A DNA stretch of 64,000 nucleotides from Thermoleophilia bacterium UBA6103. Lineage in GTDB: Bacteria > Actinomycetota > Thermoleophilia > UBA2241. The notes under the pieces were generated by a model. The model searched no databases, was not told the origin of the DNA, and saw only the letters and a list, made by a program, of their open reading frames with translations. The position numbers were made by a program, and so were the translations under genes. This document shows positions 33,601-42,680 of this stretch, one piece after another (the first letter of the stretch is position 1; every line of letters starts with the position of its first letter). The stretch is from positions 46,200-110,199 of the forward strand of contig DIWP01000019.1 in assembly GCA_002423545.1 (NCBI GenBank), given 5' to 3'.

Positions 33601-36600
33601 ACAGCGGCCGGCGGTCCGTCGGCGGCCGTCTCGTCCGAGCGGATCGCGCGCCCCTCGTTCACGGCCGCCGCGACCTCCTCGGCGACCGACGCGCGCAGCT
33701 CTTCGTCGACCGGCACGTGCACGGTCAGCCCGTCGGCGGCGGCGGCCACCAGGACGACCTCCCTGACCGCGCGGCCGGTCGCCTTCTCGACGGCCACCGC
33801 GTAGGCGGCGCCCTGCGGCGCGTAGCGTTCCCGCAGCGTGCCGGACTCGGCGCCGCGGTCGGTCTTGTAGTCGACGATCACCCAGTCGGCGCCGTCGCGA
33901 TAGAGCAGGTCGACGGCGCCGTTCACGACCGTGTCGCCGATGAGCACCCCGACCGGCAGCTCCCGGTGCACCTCGGGGGCGCCGGCGGCCGCCCGGACCG
34001 GGGCCGAGCGCCAGCACGCCAGGGCCAGCTCCGCCGCCCGCGACGCCAGGTCCGGCCGCCCGAGCCGGGCGGCCGCCGCCGCGGCAACGCGCGCCACCGA
34101 CGACTCGTCGCCGAGGTCGCAGAGCTCCATCACCTCGTGCACCAGTGAACCCAGCGCCAGCGCCGTCGCGCGCCCCGGCGGCGCTCCCGCGCCGCCCTCG
34201 CGGACCTCGTCGTCGACGTGCTCCAGGCCGCTGGGGCTGGTCGCGCGAGCCGGGGTGCCGTAGCGACCCAGAAGCGCCCGGCGCTCCTCCTGCCAGCGCT
34301 CGCGCTCGGCGACGAGCCGCCCGACGTCCGGCTCCTGTCCGGCGGCCGGGCTCGGCGGCGAGGCCGGGGCGAGCACCAGCAGGCCGCCGTGCTCGCCGTC
34401 GTCCCGCGGCGCCTCCGGGCCGGCCGCGGGCAGCGCCCCGCCGACCGCCGCCAGCATGACCTTGCCGGCCGGCTTGCCGTCCTTGTTCTGCAGCCGGCCG
34501 AAGCAGCTCACGACCAGCCGGTCGCGGGCCCGCGTGGCGGCCACGTACAGCAGGCGGCGCAGCTCGCTCGCTTCGTTGAGATCCTCGCGCTCCTTGACGT
34601 CCGCGTACTCCGGCGGCACCACATCGCAGGCGCCCGCCCCCGGCAGCTCGACCTTGAGCTTGACCGCCAGACGACGTGCGCGCCGGTCCACTATCGGCCG
34701 CACCGCGTCTCGGTTGCCGCCTGCCGCAAGGGCTCCACCGGCCAGCACCACGATCGGGTACTCGAGCCCCTTGGCCTTGTGGATGGTGAGCAGGCGCACC
34801 ACGTCGCCCTGGTCGTCGACCTGGGACTCCTGCTCGCCGGCGGCGTCGCCGGCCTCTCTGGCCCAGCCGAGGAACGCCCCCAGACCCCCGCCGCCGGCGG
34901 CCGAGAACGCCCGCGCCCGCTCCACGAGCTTCTCCAGATTGGCCAGCGCCTGCGGAGCCCCGCTGCCGGTGGTGGCCGCCAGCTCGGCGGCATGCGTGAC
35001 GCGCAGCAGCTCGGCGGCCAGCTCGTGCGACTCCCGCTCGCCGCGCAGCTCGCAGAGCCGGCGCAGCGTCCCCAGGGCGGCGACGACCGCCTCGTGGCCG
35101 GAAGGCTGTCGCTCGGCGAACAGGTCGAAGCGGCCGCCGGCGGCATCGAAGAGGAACAGCTCGTCGTCGCTGAAACCGAAGAGCGTCGAGTGCAGAGCCC
35201 CGTACAGAGCCGGACCGTCGCTGGGATCGTCGACGGCACGCAGACACAGCAGCGCGTCGGCGACCTCCCGCCGCTGGAAGAACGTGGTGCCGCCGTCGAC
35301 CCGGTACGGCACACCGGCGTCGCGCAGCGCCTGCTCGTAGGTCTCCAGACCGGTCGTGACGCGGAACAGCACGGCGATGTCGGCCCAGCGCGGCGGTCGC
35401 AGCGGCTCGCCGCCCGGATCGGCCGGGTCTGCCGCGGCGCCGCGGGGATCGGTCGGGTCTGCCGCGGCGCCGCGGTCCGCATCGGCCGGAACGGCTGCCG
35501 CGTCGCGGTCCTGTACGTGCCAGCGATCGACGGCCGGATCGTGCATCTCGCAGAGCAGGGCGGCGATGGCCCGCGCCTCGTCGCGGCGCGCCGCATCCCT
35601 CTCGCCCTCGCCGCGGGCGGCGTACTCCCGCCCCAGCAGCACCGCGGCCCGCGCACCGGCGGCCGGCGGCCGGAAGGCGACCACCGGATGGTAGCCGGGC
35701 TGCCGGCCCTCCTCCCTGTCGCGCTCGAACACGTCTGTGAACACCCCGTTGATCCACTCGACCAGCGTCGGGGTGGTACGGAAATTCTGACCGATCACCT
35801 CGATCGCCGCCGCACCCTCCGGCTGGGCGCGGATCAGCGCCGTGACCTGGTCGTAGAGCGCGATGTCGGCGCGCCGGAAGCGATAGATGGACTGCTTGGG
35901 GTCGCCGACCACGAAGAGCTTGCCGGGCTCCAGCTCCACATCACGCCAGTCGTCGGCCCGCGGCTCGCGCTCGCAGAGGAAGAAGACGATCTCTGCCTGC
36001 AGGGGGTCGGTGTCCTGGAACTCGTCGACCAGGACGTACCGGAAGCGGCGCTGCAACACCCCGCGAGTGGCACGGTCGGTGAGCAGGAGGTCGCGCAGGC
36101 GACCGAGGAGGTCGGTGAAGTCGAGCCGGCCGAGGGCGATCTGTGCCTCGCCGGCCCAACGGGCATAGGCGTCGGCGACGGCGACCGCGAGGCCGGTCAC
36201 GTAGGTGGCATAGGTCTCGCGCAGAGCGACGATCGCGGCAGCGAGCTCCCGATAGCACGCCCGCAGCTCGTCCTTGCCGCCGCGGGCCGCGTCCCAGTGC
36301 TCCTTGCGGCCGCCGGGGTCGGCCTCGGGATCGGTCACCGGCAGCCGATACAGGGCCGCGGCCAGATCGTCGACGCCCGCCGGCGGCTCGGCCAGCAGGG
36401 CGCCGACCTCGTCAACAAGCAGCATGGACTTGCAGAAGCCCTTGTCTGCGGGGTCGTGACAGGCGCTGCCGCAGAACGCGGACAGCCGCTCGAGCGGACC
36501 CGCCAGGGCGTCCAGCCCGGCAGCAAGGTCGGGTTCGGCCGGCGGCGCCGGCACCGGATCGAGGTCGTAGCGCTCGCCGAACGCGCCGCGAGCGCCGGCG

Positions 36601-37295
36601 GCAAGCTGCCGCAGGTGGTCGAGTCGGACCCCGGCGCGCAGCAGGCGGGCCAGCCAGGCGCGGACCGCCGGCGCAGCCGGCATCTCGCCGGCGGCGGTCC
36701 GGACGCCGACCGTCGGGTGCTCCACGCCGGCGCCGGCGCTCACCTCCACGGCGCCCGCCAGCGCGCCGAGCCACTCCCCCCAGAGACGGTCCCGTTCTAT
36801 CTCAGACGCCAGGCCGTCGAGCTGCTCGAAGGCCGGGTCGATGCCGGCCTCCACCGGGTACTCGCGCAGCAGGCTGCCGGCGAAGCCGTGGATGGTCCCG
36901 ATGGGAGCGTCGTCGAGCGCCTCGAGGGCACGCTCCACGCGCTCTGCTTCTGACGACCCGGACGGCGCCGTCGAGGCCCTGAACTCGAGGTCTTCGCGGA
37001 CTCTCTGGCGCAGCTCACCGGCCGCCTTCTCGGTGAACGTGATGGCGGCCACGCTGCGGACGTCGCCGGCGCCGCGCTGCGGATCGAGCACGCAGCGCAC
37101 GTAGCGCGCCACCAGCACGCTCGTCTTGCCGGTCCCGGCGCTCGCTTCCAGGAGGAACGTGGTGCCGAGGTCGGTGGTGACCCGCTCGCGCACCGCCGCG
37201 TCGAGCGGGGTGGCCCCAGCCGCCGGCTGGTCGGCGGGGTCCCGTTCGCCGGCATGCCGACCGGCCGCAGCCCGATCGATCGGGGTCTCAGGCAT
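33585..37295 (-). CDS. addA: AddA-type helicase-nuclease (UvrD/RecB family)
   Basis: 1236 residues, ATG 37295 overlapping the addB stop by 8 bases. Walker A ASAGTGKT at 51-58, then SF1A helicase motifs AITFTEKAAGELRQRVREDL (motif Ia region), VLVDEFQDTDPLQAEI (Walker B, DEFQDTD), VGDPKQSIYRFRRAD (motif III), HKAKGLEYPIVVLAGG (motif V region) and LLYVAATRARDRLVVSC (motif VI). C-terminal RecB-like nuclease at about 1100-1236 with AVDLLY and VIVDYKTD. With AddB it resects double-strand breaks for RecA loading. Length matches AddA. Confidence 0.88.
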   Translation of the reverse strand: MPETPIDRAAAGRHAGERDPADQPAAGATPLDAAVRERVTTDLGTTFLLEASAGTGKTSVLVARYVRCVLDPQRGAGDVRSVAAITFTEKAAGELRQRVREDLEFRASTAPSGSSEAERVERALEALDDAPIGTIHGFAGSLLREYPVEAGIDPAFEQLDGLASEIERDRLWGEWLGALAGAVEVSAGAGVEHPTVGVRTAAGEMPAAPAVRAWLARLLRAGVRLDHLRQLAAGARGAFGERYDLDPVPAPPAEPDLAAGLDALAGPLERLSAFCGSACHDPADKGFCKSMLLVDEVGALLAEPPAGVDDLAAALYRLPVTDPEADPGGRKEHWDAARGGKDELRACYRELAAAIVALRETYATYVTGLAVAVADAYARWAGEAQIALGRLDFTDLLGRLRDLLLTDRATRGVLQRRFRYVLVDEFQDTDPLQAEIVFFLCEREPRADDWRDVELEPGKLFVVGDPKQSIYRFRRADIALYDQVTALIRAQPEGAAAIEVIGQNFRTTPTLVEWINGVFTDVFERDREEGRQPGYHPVVAFRPPAAGARAAVLLGREYAARGEGERDAARRDEARAIAALLCEMHDPAVDRWHVQDRDAAAVPADADRGAAADPTDPRGAAADPADPGGEPLRPPRWADIAVLFRVTTGLETYEQALRDAGVPYRVDGGTTFFQRREVADALLCLRAVDDPSDGPALYGALHSTLFGFSDDELFLFDAAGGRFDLFAERQPSGHEAVVAALGTLRRLCELRGERESHELAAELLRVTHAAELAATTGSGAPQALANLEKLVERARAFSAAGGGGLGAFLGWAREAGDAAGEQESQVDDQGDVVRLLTIHKAKGLEYPIVVLAGGALAAGGNRDAVRPIVDRRARRLAVKLKVELPGAGACDVVPPEYADVKEREDLNEASELRRLLYVAATRARDRLVVSCFGRLQNKDGKPAGKVMLAAVGGALPAAGPEAPRDDGEHGGLLVLAPASPPSPAAGQEPDVGRLVAERERWQEERRALLGRYGTPARATSPSGLEHVDDEVREGGAGAPPGRATALALGSLVHEVMELCDLGDESSVARVAAAAAARLGRPDLASRAAELALACWRSAPVRAAAGAPEVHRELPVGVLIGDTVVNGAVDLLYRDGADWVIVDYKTDRGAESGTLRERYAPQGAAYAVAVEKATGRAVREVVLVAAAADGLTVHVPVDEELRASVAEEVAAAVNEGRAIRSDETAADGPPAAVQQTL

Positions 37296-40200
37296 CGGCG
37301 TCCCCCTCCCCCGGCCGGGGACCGTCGTGCTGCAGCCGCGCGAGGTCGGCCAGGCTCTCGTGCTCGCGCTTGCGGTCGCGGGTCCAGGCCGAAACGCCGC
37401 AGGCGTAGCCCACGTCGCAGAAGTCGCAGCGCGTCCGCGGACAGCGCGGGAAGAGGCCGCGATCGACGAGCCCTGCCGCCTCGGTCACGAGGCGACGCAG
37501 GCGCTCGGTCGCGGTGGCCTCGTCGTCCGTCAGGACGACATCCTCAAACCCGCCGCGGCGGGTGACCAGACGGTAGAGGCAGGCGATCTCCCCATACTCG
37601 ACGCCGGCGGCCTGCCGCACGGCCAGACCATACACAGGCAGCTGGACCGCCAGACCCTTCTTGAGGCGCTCCTGCTCCGTCACGCCGCTGCCGGTCTTGT
37701 AGTCGATGACGCGCGCCCCGCCGGCGGTGACGTCGAGGCGATCGAGGCGGCCGGCGAAGCGGATGCGGCGCCCATCTTCAAGCGCCAGCTCCACCGGCCG
37801 CCCCACCGACGCTCCGAACGGCCATTCGAAGGCCACCGGCCGGCCGCCCCCGTCACCGAACACGGGGTCGCGTCGCACCGACTCCAGCAGGTCTTCGAGC
37901 AGCATCGCGCGCTGCACCGCCCAGGCGAGCGGCGCCCCGGTGACGCCGCGCCGCTCCGCCTCGGCGCAGCCGGCCTCCCAGGCCGCCGTGAGTGCCGCGC
38001 AGGCCCTCTCGAGGCCGGGCCGTTCTCCACGCTCGTCCCACTCCCCGGCGATGCTCGCGAACGCCCGTTGCAGGATGTCGTGTGCCAGCGTCCCGAACTC
38101 GCGTGCCTCCATCTCGAGACCCTCATCGGGCTCCTCCGGCACGTCCAGACCGAGGACGTCCTGCAGGTAGTACACGAACGGACAGGCGACATAGCGCTCC
38201 AGACGTGTGGGATGCAGCTCGCCGTCGAAGGGATGCCGGGACGCCAGCGCGGCGCGGGCCGATGCACCGAGCAGCCCGTCCCAGGCCCCCGGGAGAGGTG
38301 AACGTGCCGCCTGCCAGACACCGATGCGGCGCTCGGCCTCCGTGTCGCCGTCGAGGACGGCGCCGAGGTAGGTGGCCGCGGCGCTCCGGCCGCCGGAGCC
38401 GCCGATGTACAACAGAGCCGCCGTGTCGCGCTCACGCACGTCCAGCCAGACGGTCCCGGGGCGGTCGAACGACGGCGCACCGCCCACGTGCCGCCACACG
38501 GGCCGCACGGGAGCGCCGCTGAGGAAGTCGTCGAGGCCTACCGGCGCACCGCGGGCCAGCGACGCCAGCCGCAGGAGCAGACGCGACGGCAGTCGCGGCC
38601 GGCCGCTCGCCGCATCGGTGCGTGGCGCGACCAGGACCAGACGCTCACGTGCCGCCTCGCAGGCGAACGCGAACAGCACGGTCGATTCGTCGGCTCGCTC
38701 CTCGGCCAGCGGCAGTCTGGTGCCGGTGGCGACGGTGATGCGGCGACGCTCGGCGTCGCCGAGGATCGGGTCCGGGCGCCCCCGCGCCGGGAAGCCGCCC
38801 TCGGCGAGGCCGGTGAAGACGACCGTGTGGAAATCGAGTCCGCGGGCCTCCAGCGGTGTGAGGACCGCGACGCCGTCGCGTCGCGGGGACCCGACCGGTA
38901 TGCGAGCAGCGCCGAGCTGCTCGCGCAGCACCGTCGCCATCTCGCCGACATCGACGCGCTCGTCAAGTACGTCGAGAGCCCGCAGGCACTGGACTGTGTC
39001 GTGCGCCGCGGCGGCCGGCGCGGGCTCGTACAACTGGTCGACGACGCCCTCCAGCGCCGTCGCCCACTCGCCCCAGGCGGCGAGCTGCGGCAGGCTGTCG
39101 ACGGCACGAGTCAGACGGGCCACCGCCACCTCCAGGCTGTGCGCCGCGGCCAGCCGCAGCTTCCTGGACTCGATCCGCTCGTCGTCGTCGCCGGCAGTGC
39201 CGATCTCGCCGACACCGCCGCTCGTCGCGCGCTCGCCGGCGCCGCCACCGGGAATGGCTCCCTCGCCGGCACCCGGCGGCTCGGCAGCGCCCGGCGGCTC
39301 ACCGGTGCCCGGCGACTCGGCAGCGTCCTGCGGATCGCCGCCACCCTGCAGGCCAGCCAGCCGCAGCTCGTGCCCGCGGCGGCGGCGCGCCATGCATTCC
39401 GTCCACGTCTCCAGGCCGGCGAGCACACCGGCCCGGCGTGCTTCGTCGAGCCACAGAGCTGCCTGACGCGGCGCTCCGTCTCCGCCGTGCAGCGGCGCCA
39501 CCGACAGTGCATCGACCACGGCGCGCCGGCCGAACGGCTCGCCGAGGGCCGGCGCCAGGCAGTCCAGCAGCCGCAGCAGCACACGCGAACCCGGCGACCG
39601 GTCGGGCAGACGGCAGGCCACCGGCAGTCCGGCCGCCTGCAGATCGACCGCGATGCGCTCCACCTGTTCGCCGTGCGGCACGATGACGGCGCAGTCCCAG
39701 AGTCCCACGCCGGCGGCGACGGCAGTCAGCACGCAGCGCGCCGCCTCGCGGGCCTCGCTGCGCTCGTCCGGCACCGAGACGATCTCCAGGCTGCCGTCGC
39801 CGGCCAGCTGCAGGCCCGCCGAGGACGCGCCGGCGGCCGGCGGCGCGCCGACTCGCCACACACCGTGGATGCGCTCTCGATCGGCCTCCGGGTCCGGCGG
39901 CGGCAGACGCTTGTGGACGTATCCCCCGGCGACGGCAGCCGCGGCGAAGGCCGGCAGGCCCTCGACGCCGCGCGGACGCGGCACGAACAGGTCGCTGCCG
40001 ACCTCCAGAAGCGCAGCGATCAGCTGCTCCTGAGCCCGGTTGAGATCGTAGAGCCCGTATACGAGCACCGGCCCGGTCCTCGCGACGGCTTGCGACACCG
40101 AGGCCGTGGCAGCCGCATACGCGGCGGCAGCGTCGGCGAGACCTCGCTCGCGCAGTTCGCGACAACAGGCGCGATAGAGGCGATCGAGGTCCGCGCCCCT

Positions 40201-40788
40201 GGCGGCGCCCATCGCCGCTGCGACGCTCGCCGGCGACGTCTGCGCCGGCGAGCGATCCACGTGCCGCGTCCATTCGGCATCGGGGTCGATGAGCGCCTCG
40301 CGAAGGTCGGCGAATGTAGCGGCCAGCGCCCGGGCGAAGTGCGGCCGGCCGGCGACCGGTCCGAAGTAGCTCAGCTCACCGCTGCCGAGCAGGCGGCGCA
40401 GGAGACGTTCGCGGCCGAGCTCGGTGAGCGGCGCCGGCGGCCCGCTCTCAGCTGCCGCGACACAACGCTCCGCGAACCGCGCCAGCGTCAGCAGGGTGAC
40501 ACCGGCCAGCCCGCCGAGACGCCGCACGAGCCGGTCACCGAGATGCCGGCGGACCGCCGCCGAGCCGACGACGATGGTGAGCGGCGCCAGAGGGTCGGCT
40601 TCCTTGAGCTCGGCGACCCGTGCGCAGAGCTCCTGCTCCAGCTCCGGGAAGCGGCCGCTGTAGACCGTCCCCGGAACGCTCGCAGGATCCCGCTCGGGAT
40701 ACGCGGCCGCAGGCTCGTCAGGGCCGGGGCCGAGGGTGAACAGCCGCCCCTGGATGTGGTCGCCGTCTGCCGTGGTAGCTGCCGTCAT
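37288..40788 (-). CDS. addB: AddB-like nuclease subunit with iron-sulfur cluster
   Basis: 1166 residues, ATG 40788. The N-terminal half is helicase-like, but the Walker A place (TIVVGSAAVRRHLGDRL, about 70-86) lacks GKT, so it should not hydrolyse ATP. The C-terminal PD-(D/E)xK nuclease domain has FGTLAHDILQ, FAGRLDRLD and VIDYKTG. Four cysteines for a 4Fe-4S cluster are in place: one in RYVACPF (about 866) and three in CPRTRCDFCDVGYACG (about 1116). This is the AddB type with an inactive helicase half. Residues about 490-530 are a Gly/Glu/Pro low-complexity insert. Overlaps addA, forming an AddAB operon. Confidence 0.84.
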   Translation of the reverse strand: MTAATTADGDHIQGRLFTLGPGPDEPAAAYPERDPASVPGTVYSGRFPELEQELCARVAELKEADPLAPLTIVVGSAAVRRHLGDRLVRRLGGLAGVTLLTLARFAERCVAAAESGPPAPLTELGRERLLRRLLGSGELSYFGPVAGRPHFARALAATFADLREALIDPDAEWTRHVDRSPAQTSPASVAAAMGAARGADLDRLYRACCRELRERGLADAAAAYAAATASVSQAVARTGPVLVYGLYDLNRAQEQLIAALLEVGSDLFVPRPRGVEGLPAFAAAAVAGGYVHKRLPPPDPEADRERIHGVWRVGAPPAAGASSAGLQLAGDGSLEIVSVPDERSEAREAARCVLTAVAAGVGLWDCAVIVPHGEQVERIAVDLQAAGLPVACRLPDRSPGSRVLLRLLDCLAPALGEPFGRRAVVDALSVAPLHGGDGAPRQAALWLDEARRAGVLAGLETWTECMARRRRGHELRLAGLQGGGDPQDAAESPGTGEPPGAAEPPGAGEGAIPGGGAGERATSGGVGEIGTAGDDDERIESRKLRLAAAHSLEVAVARLTRAVDSLPQLAAWGEWATALEGVVDQLYEPAPAAAAHDTVQCLRALDVLDERVDVGEMATVLREQLGAARIPVGSPRRDGVAVLTPLEARGLDFHTVVFTGLAEGGFPARGRPDPILGDAERRRITVATGTRLPLAEERADESTVLFAFACEAARERLVLVAPRTDAASGRPRLPSRLLLRLASLARGAPVGLDDFLSGAPVRPVWRHVGGAPSFDRPGTVWLDVRERDTAALLYIGGSGGRSAAATYLGAVLDGDTEAERRIGVWQAARSPLPGAWDGLLGASARAALASRHPFDGELHPTRLERYVACPFVYYLQDVLGLDVPEEPDEGLEMEAREFGTLAHDILQRAFASIAGEWDERGERPGLERACAALTAAWEAGCAEAERRGVTGAPLAWAVQRAMLLEDLLESVRRDPVFGDGGGRPVAFEWPFGASVGRPVELALEDGRRIRFAGRLDRLDVTAGGARVIDYKTGSGVTEQERLKKGLAVQLPVYGLAVRQAAGVEYGEIACLYRLVTRRGGFEDVVLTDDEATATERLRRLVTEAAGLVDRGLFPRCPRTRCDFCDVGYACGVSAWTRDRKREHESLADLARLQHDGPRPGEGDADA

Positions 40789-40872
40789 GGCGGCCGGCAG
40801 CCTATCACCCGATGGGGACGGAGCGCCCAGACTGGACGACCCGCGGCGGCACGGACGGGACCGCTACCGCCG

Positions 40873-41247
40873 TCAGGCGGCCAGCAGGGTGATGACGCCG
40901 ATCAGCAGGCCGGGCAGCACGGCGCCGACCGACCAGATGAGCGCCGGCCGCGCTCTCTGCAGCAGCGCTGTGACCGCCGTGATGCAGCCGACGACGAAGC
41001 CGAACGCCATAGCGGCGAACGCAGGCACCATGACGATGTATTCGGCGACTCCCACCGGCAGACCGTTCTCGATGAGGAGGTAGGGCGAGAAGAAGTAGAT
41101 GCCGAGGATGCCGAGCGCGTACAGCGCCAGACCGCCGGCCCCGGCCGCCACGGCGACCTTGCGCCAGATACCGATCGGCACATAGTCGACGATGCGGCTG
41201 GCCCACGGATAGCGCAGCCTCTCCTGTGGCGTGAGAGCACGTGCCAT
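40873..41247 (-). CDS. Small integral membrane protein, unknown function
   Basis: 124 residues, ATG 41247 after AAGGAGG. A short cytoplasmic lead (MARALTPQERLRYPWASRIV) is followed by three hydrophobic segments (about 31-55, 66-92 and 100-123). No recognised family. It lies between the leftward addB and the rightward acylation locus, and is transcribed away from the latter. Confidence 0.6.
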   Translation of the reverse strand: MARALTPQERLRYPWASRIVDYVPIGIWRKVAVAAGAGGLALYALGILGIYFFSPYLLIENGLPVGVAEYIVMVPAFAAMAFGFVVGCITAVTALLQRARPALIWSVGAVLPGLLIGVITLLAA

Positions 41248-41342
41248 GGGACGCGCCTCCTTCCCGGCTCGCCGACCGGCCCGCCGCCACGACCCGCGGG
41301 CGCGGCGAGGCCCGCTTTGCCAAACGGACCCAGCACAGGATA

Positions 41343-42527
41343 ATGGCGCAGAGTGACCGCAGCAAGCGACCGCAGCCGGCCCGTGAGCCCACTTCAGCGA
41401 TGTCCCAGCCACACGCCAGCGACACCAGATCCGGCCCAACGGGCGGACGCCGCGCGCCCGGCGTCCCGCAGCTCCCTCTGCCGCAGGGCTCGCCACGGCG
41501 GCTCGGCTGGTTCACGCTCATGATCGCCGCCGTGGCCGCCGCAGTCGTCATCGTGGTCGCCGGCTTCAACGCCGTCGTCGACCCCTATGGCACCGTCGGC
41601 ACGGCGCTCTTCCCCACCGTCACCTGGACCGATCGCGCCCTCAAGGTCTACCTGGTCAACAACCTGACCGAGCCGCCGGACGTGGTCATCCTCGGCTCGT
41701 CGCGGGCGATGAAGCTCGAGCCCGAGTACATCGAGGAGAAGACCGGCGCCGCGGGCTTCAACGCCGCCGTCTCCAGCGGCCGGCCCATCGACGCCTGGGC
41801 GTTCGTCAACCTGATCCACGACCGCTGGCCCGAGGACAGCGCCGGCTATCTCTGGCTGCTGGACGTCGAGACCTTCCGCACCTGGCCGCCCGATCCGGGC
41901 CTGCTCAGCACGCCCAGGCTGGCCCGCTACCTGCCGCCGGACATGCAAGACGGCTTCGGCCTCGACGACCTCAAGCTGCTCGTCTCGTGGGAGACGGCGT
42001 CGATGTCCCTGCGCTCCATCGAGAAGCAGCTGCGCGACGCCGACCCCGGCGCCAGCACCGAAGACGAGGACTTCGCCGCCGACGGCTTCCGGGTGCGCAA
42101 CTACCAGGACGACAGGTTGGCCGCGGGGCGTCCGCTGGCGGCCGGCATCCGCTACACGACGCGCCAGGCCACGAAGACCTACCAGGAGGGCTACACGGCG
42201 CTCGACCCCATCGCGCGGCGGTTCTTCGAGAAGACCGTGGCGCTGATGAACGAACAGGGCGCGACGCCGGTGATCGTCATCAGCCCGCAGCACCCCGAGG
42301 TGACGGCCGCCGTCGAGGACATCGGCTGGGGCGACCGCCATGAAGAGCTGGTCGCCTATCTGCGCGAGCAGCAGGAGCGCCACGATCTCATCGTCCTCGA
42401 CTACACCGATATCGACAGCTTCGGCGGCTCGCCCGACGACTTCTTCGACGGCTACCACCTCACCGTGCCCAACACCCGGCGTGTCGTCGACGCCATCCTG
42501 GAGGAGCACCCCGATGCCCTGCGCTGA
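41343..42527 (+). CDS. SGNH/DltD-like membrane-anchored acyl transferase (first copy)
   Basis: 394 residues from ATG 41343 (AGGATA); ATG 41400 is an alternative. One transmembrane helix at about 55-77 anchors an extracytoplasmic SGNH-like domain. The nucleophile region is VVILGSSRAMKLEP (Ser about 119); the C-terminal acid-histidine pair is in FFDGYHLTVPNTRRVVDAIL (about 365-384). Upstream of an MBOAT whose own C-terminus has an FxYxxF acyl-shuttle motif, so this enzyme is expected to take the acyl group from that tyrosine and place it on an envelope polymer. In dlt-type loci DltD plays this part. The acceptor is unknown. Confidence 0.75.
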   Translation: MAQSDRSKRPQPAREPTSAMSQPHASDTRSGPTGGRRAPGVPQLPLPQGSPRRLGWFTLMIAAVAAAVVIVVAGFNAVVDPYGTVGTALFPTVTWTDRALKVYLVNNLTEPPDVVILGSSRAMKLEPEYIEEKTGAAGFNAAVSSGRPIDAWAFVNLIHDRWPEDSAGYLWLLDVETFRTWPPDPGLLSTPRLARYLPPDMQDGFGLDDLKLLVSWETASMSLRSIEKQLRDADPGASTEDEDFAADGFRVRNYQDDRLAAGRPLAAGIRYTTRQATKTYQEGYTALDPIARRFFEKTVALMNEQGATPVIVISPQHPEVTAAVEDIGWGDRHEELVAYLREQQERHDLIVLDYTDIDSFGGSPDDFFDGYHLTVPNTRRVVDAILEEHPDALR

Positions 42528-42680
42528 GGTGGCAGAGACCGTAGTCGACGGTGGCCCGCGGTGACGCCCGGCGTGCCGCTGCCGCAGGCACGCCGGCAGC
42601 CGGACGGCGGGCAGTCCACGGCGGTCGAGTGATGCCGATGCGTCGCCGTATCGCGTCCGGACGCTGACGGAGCGGCGTCC

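Noticed and set aside
34218..36953. 911-residue plus-strand open frame
   Set aside because: Antisense to addA; no recognisable domain.
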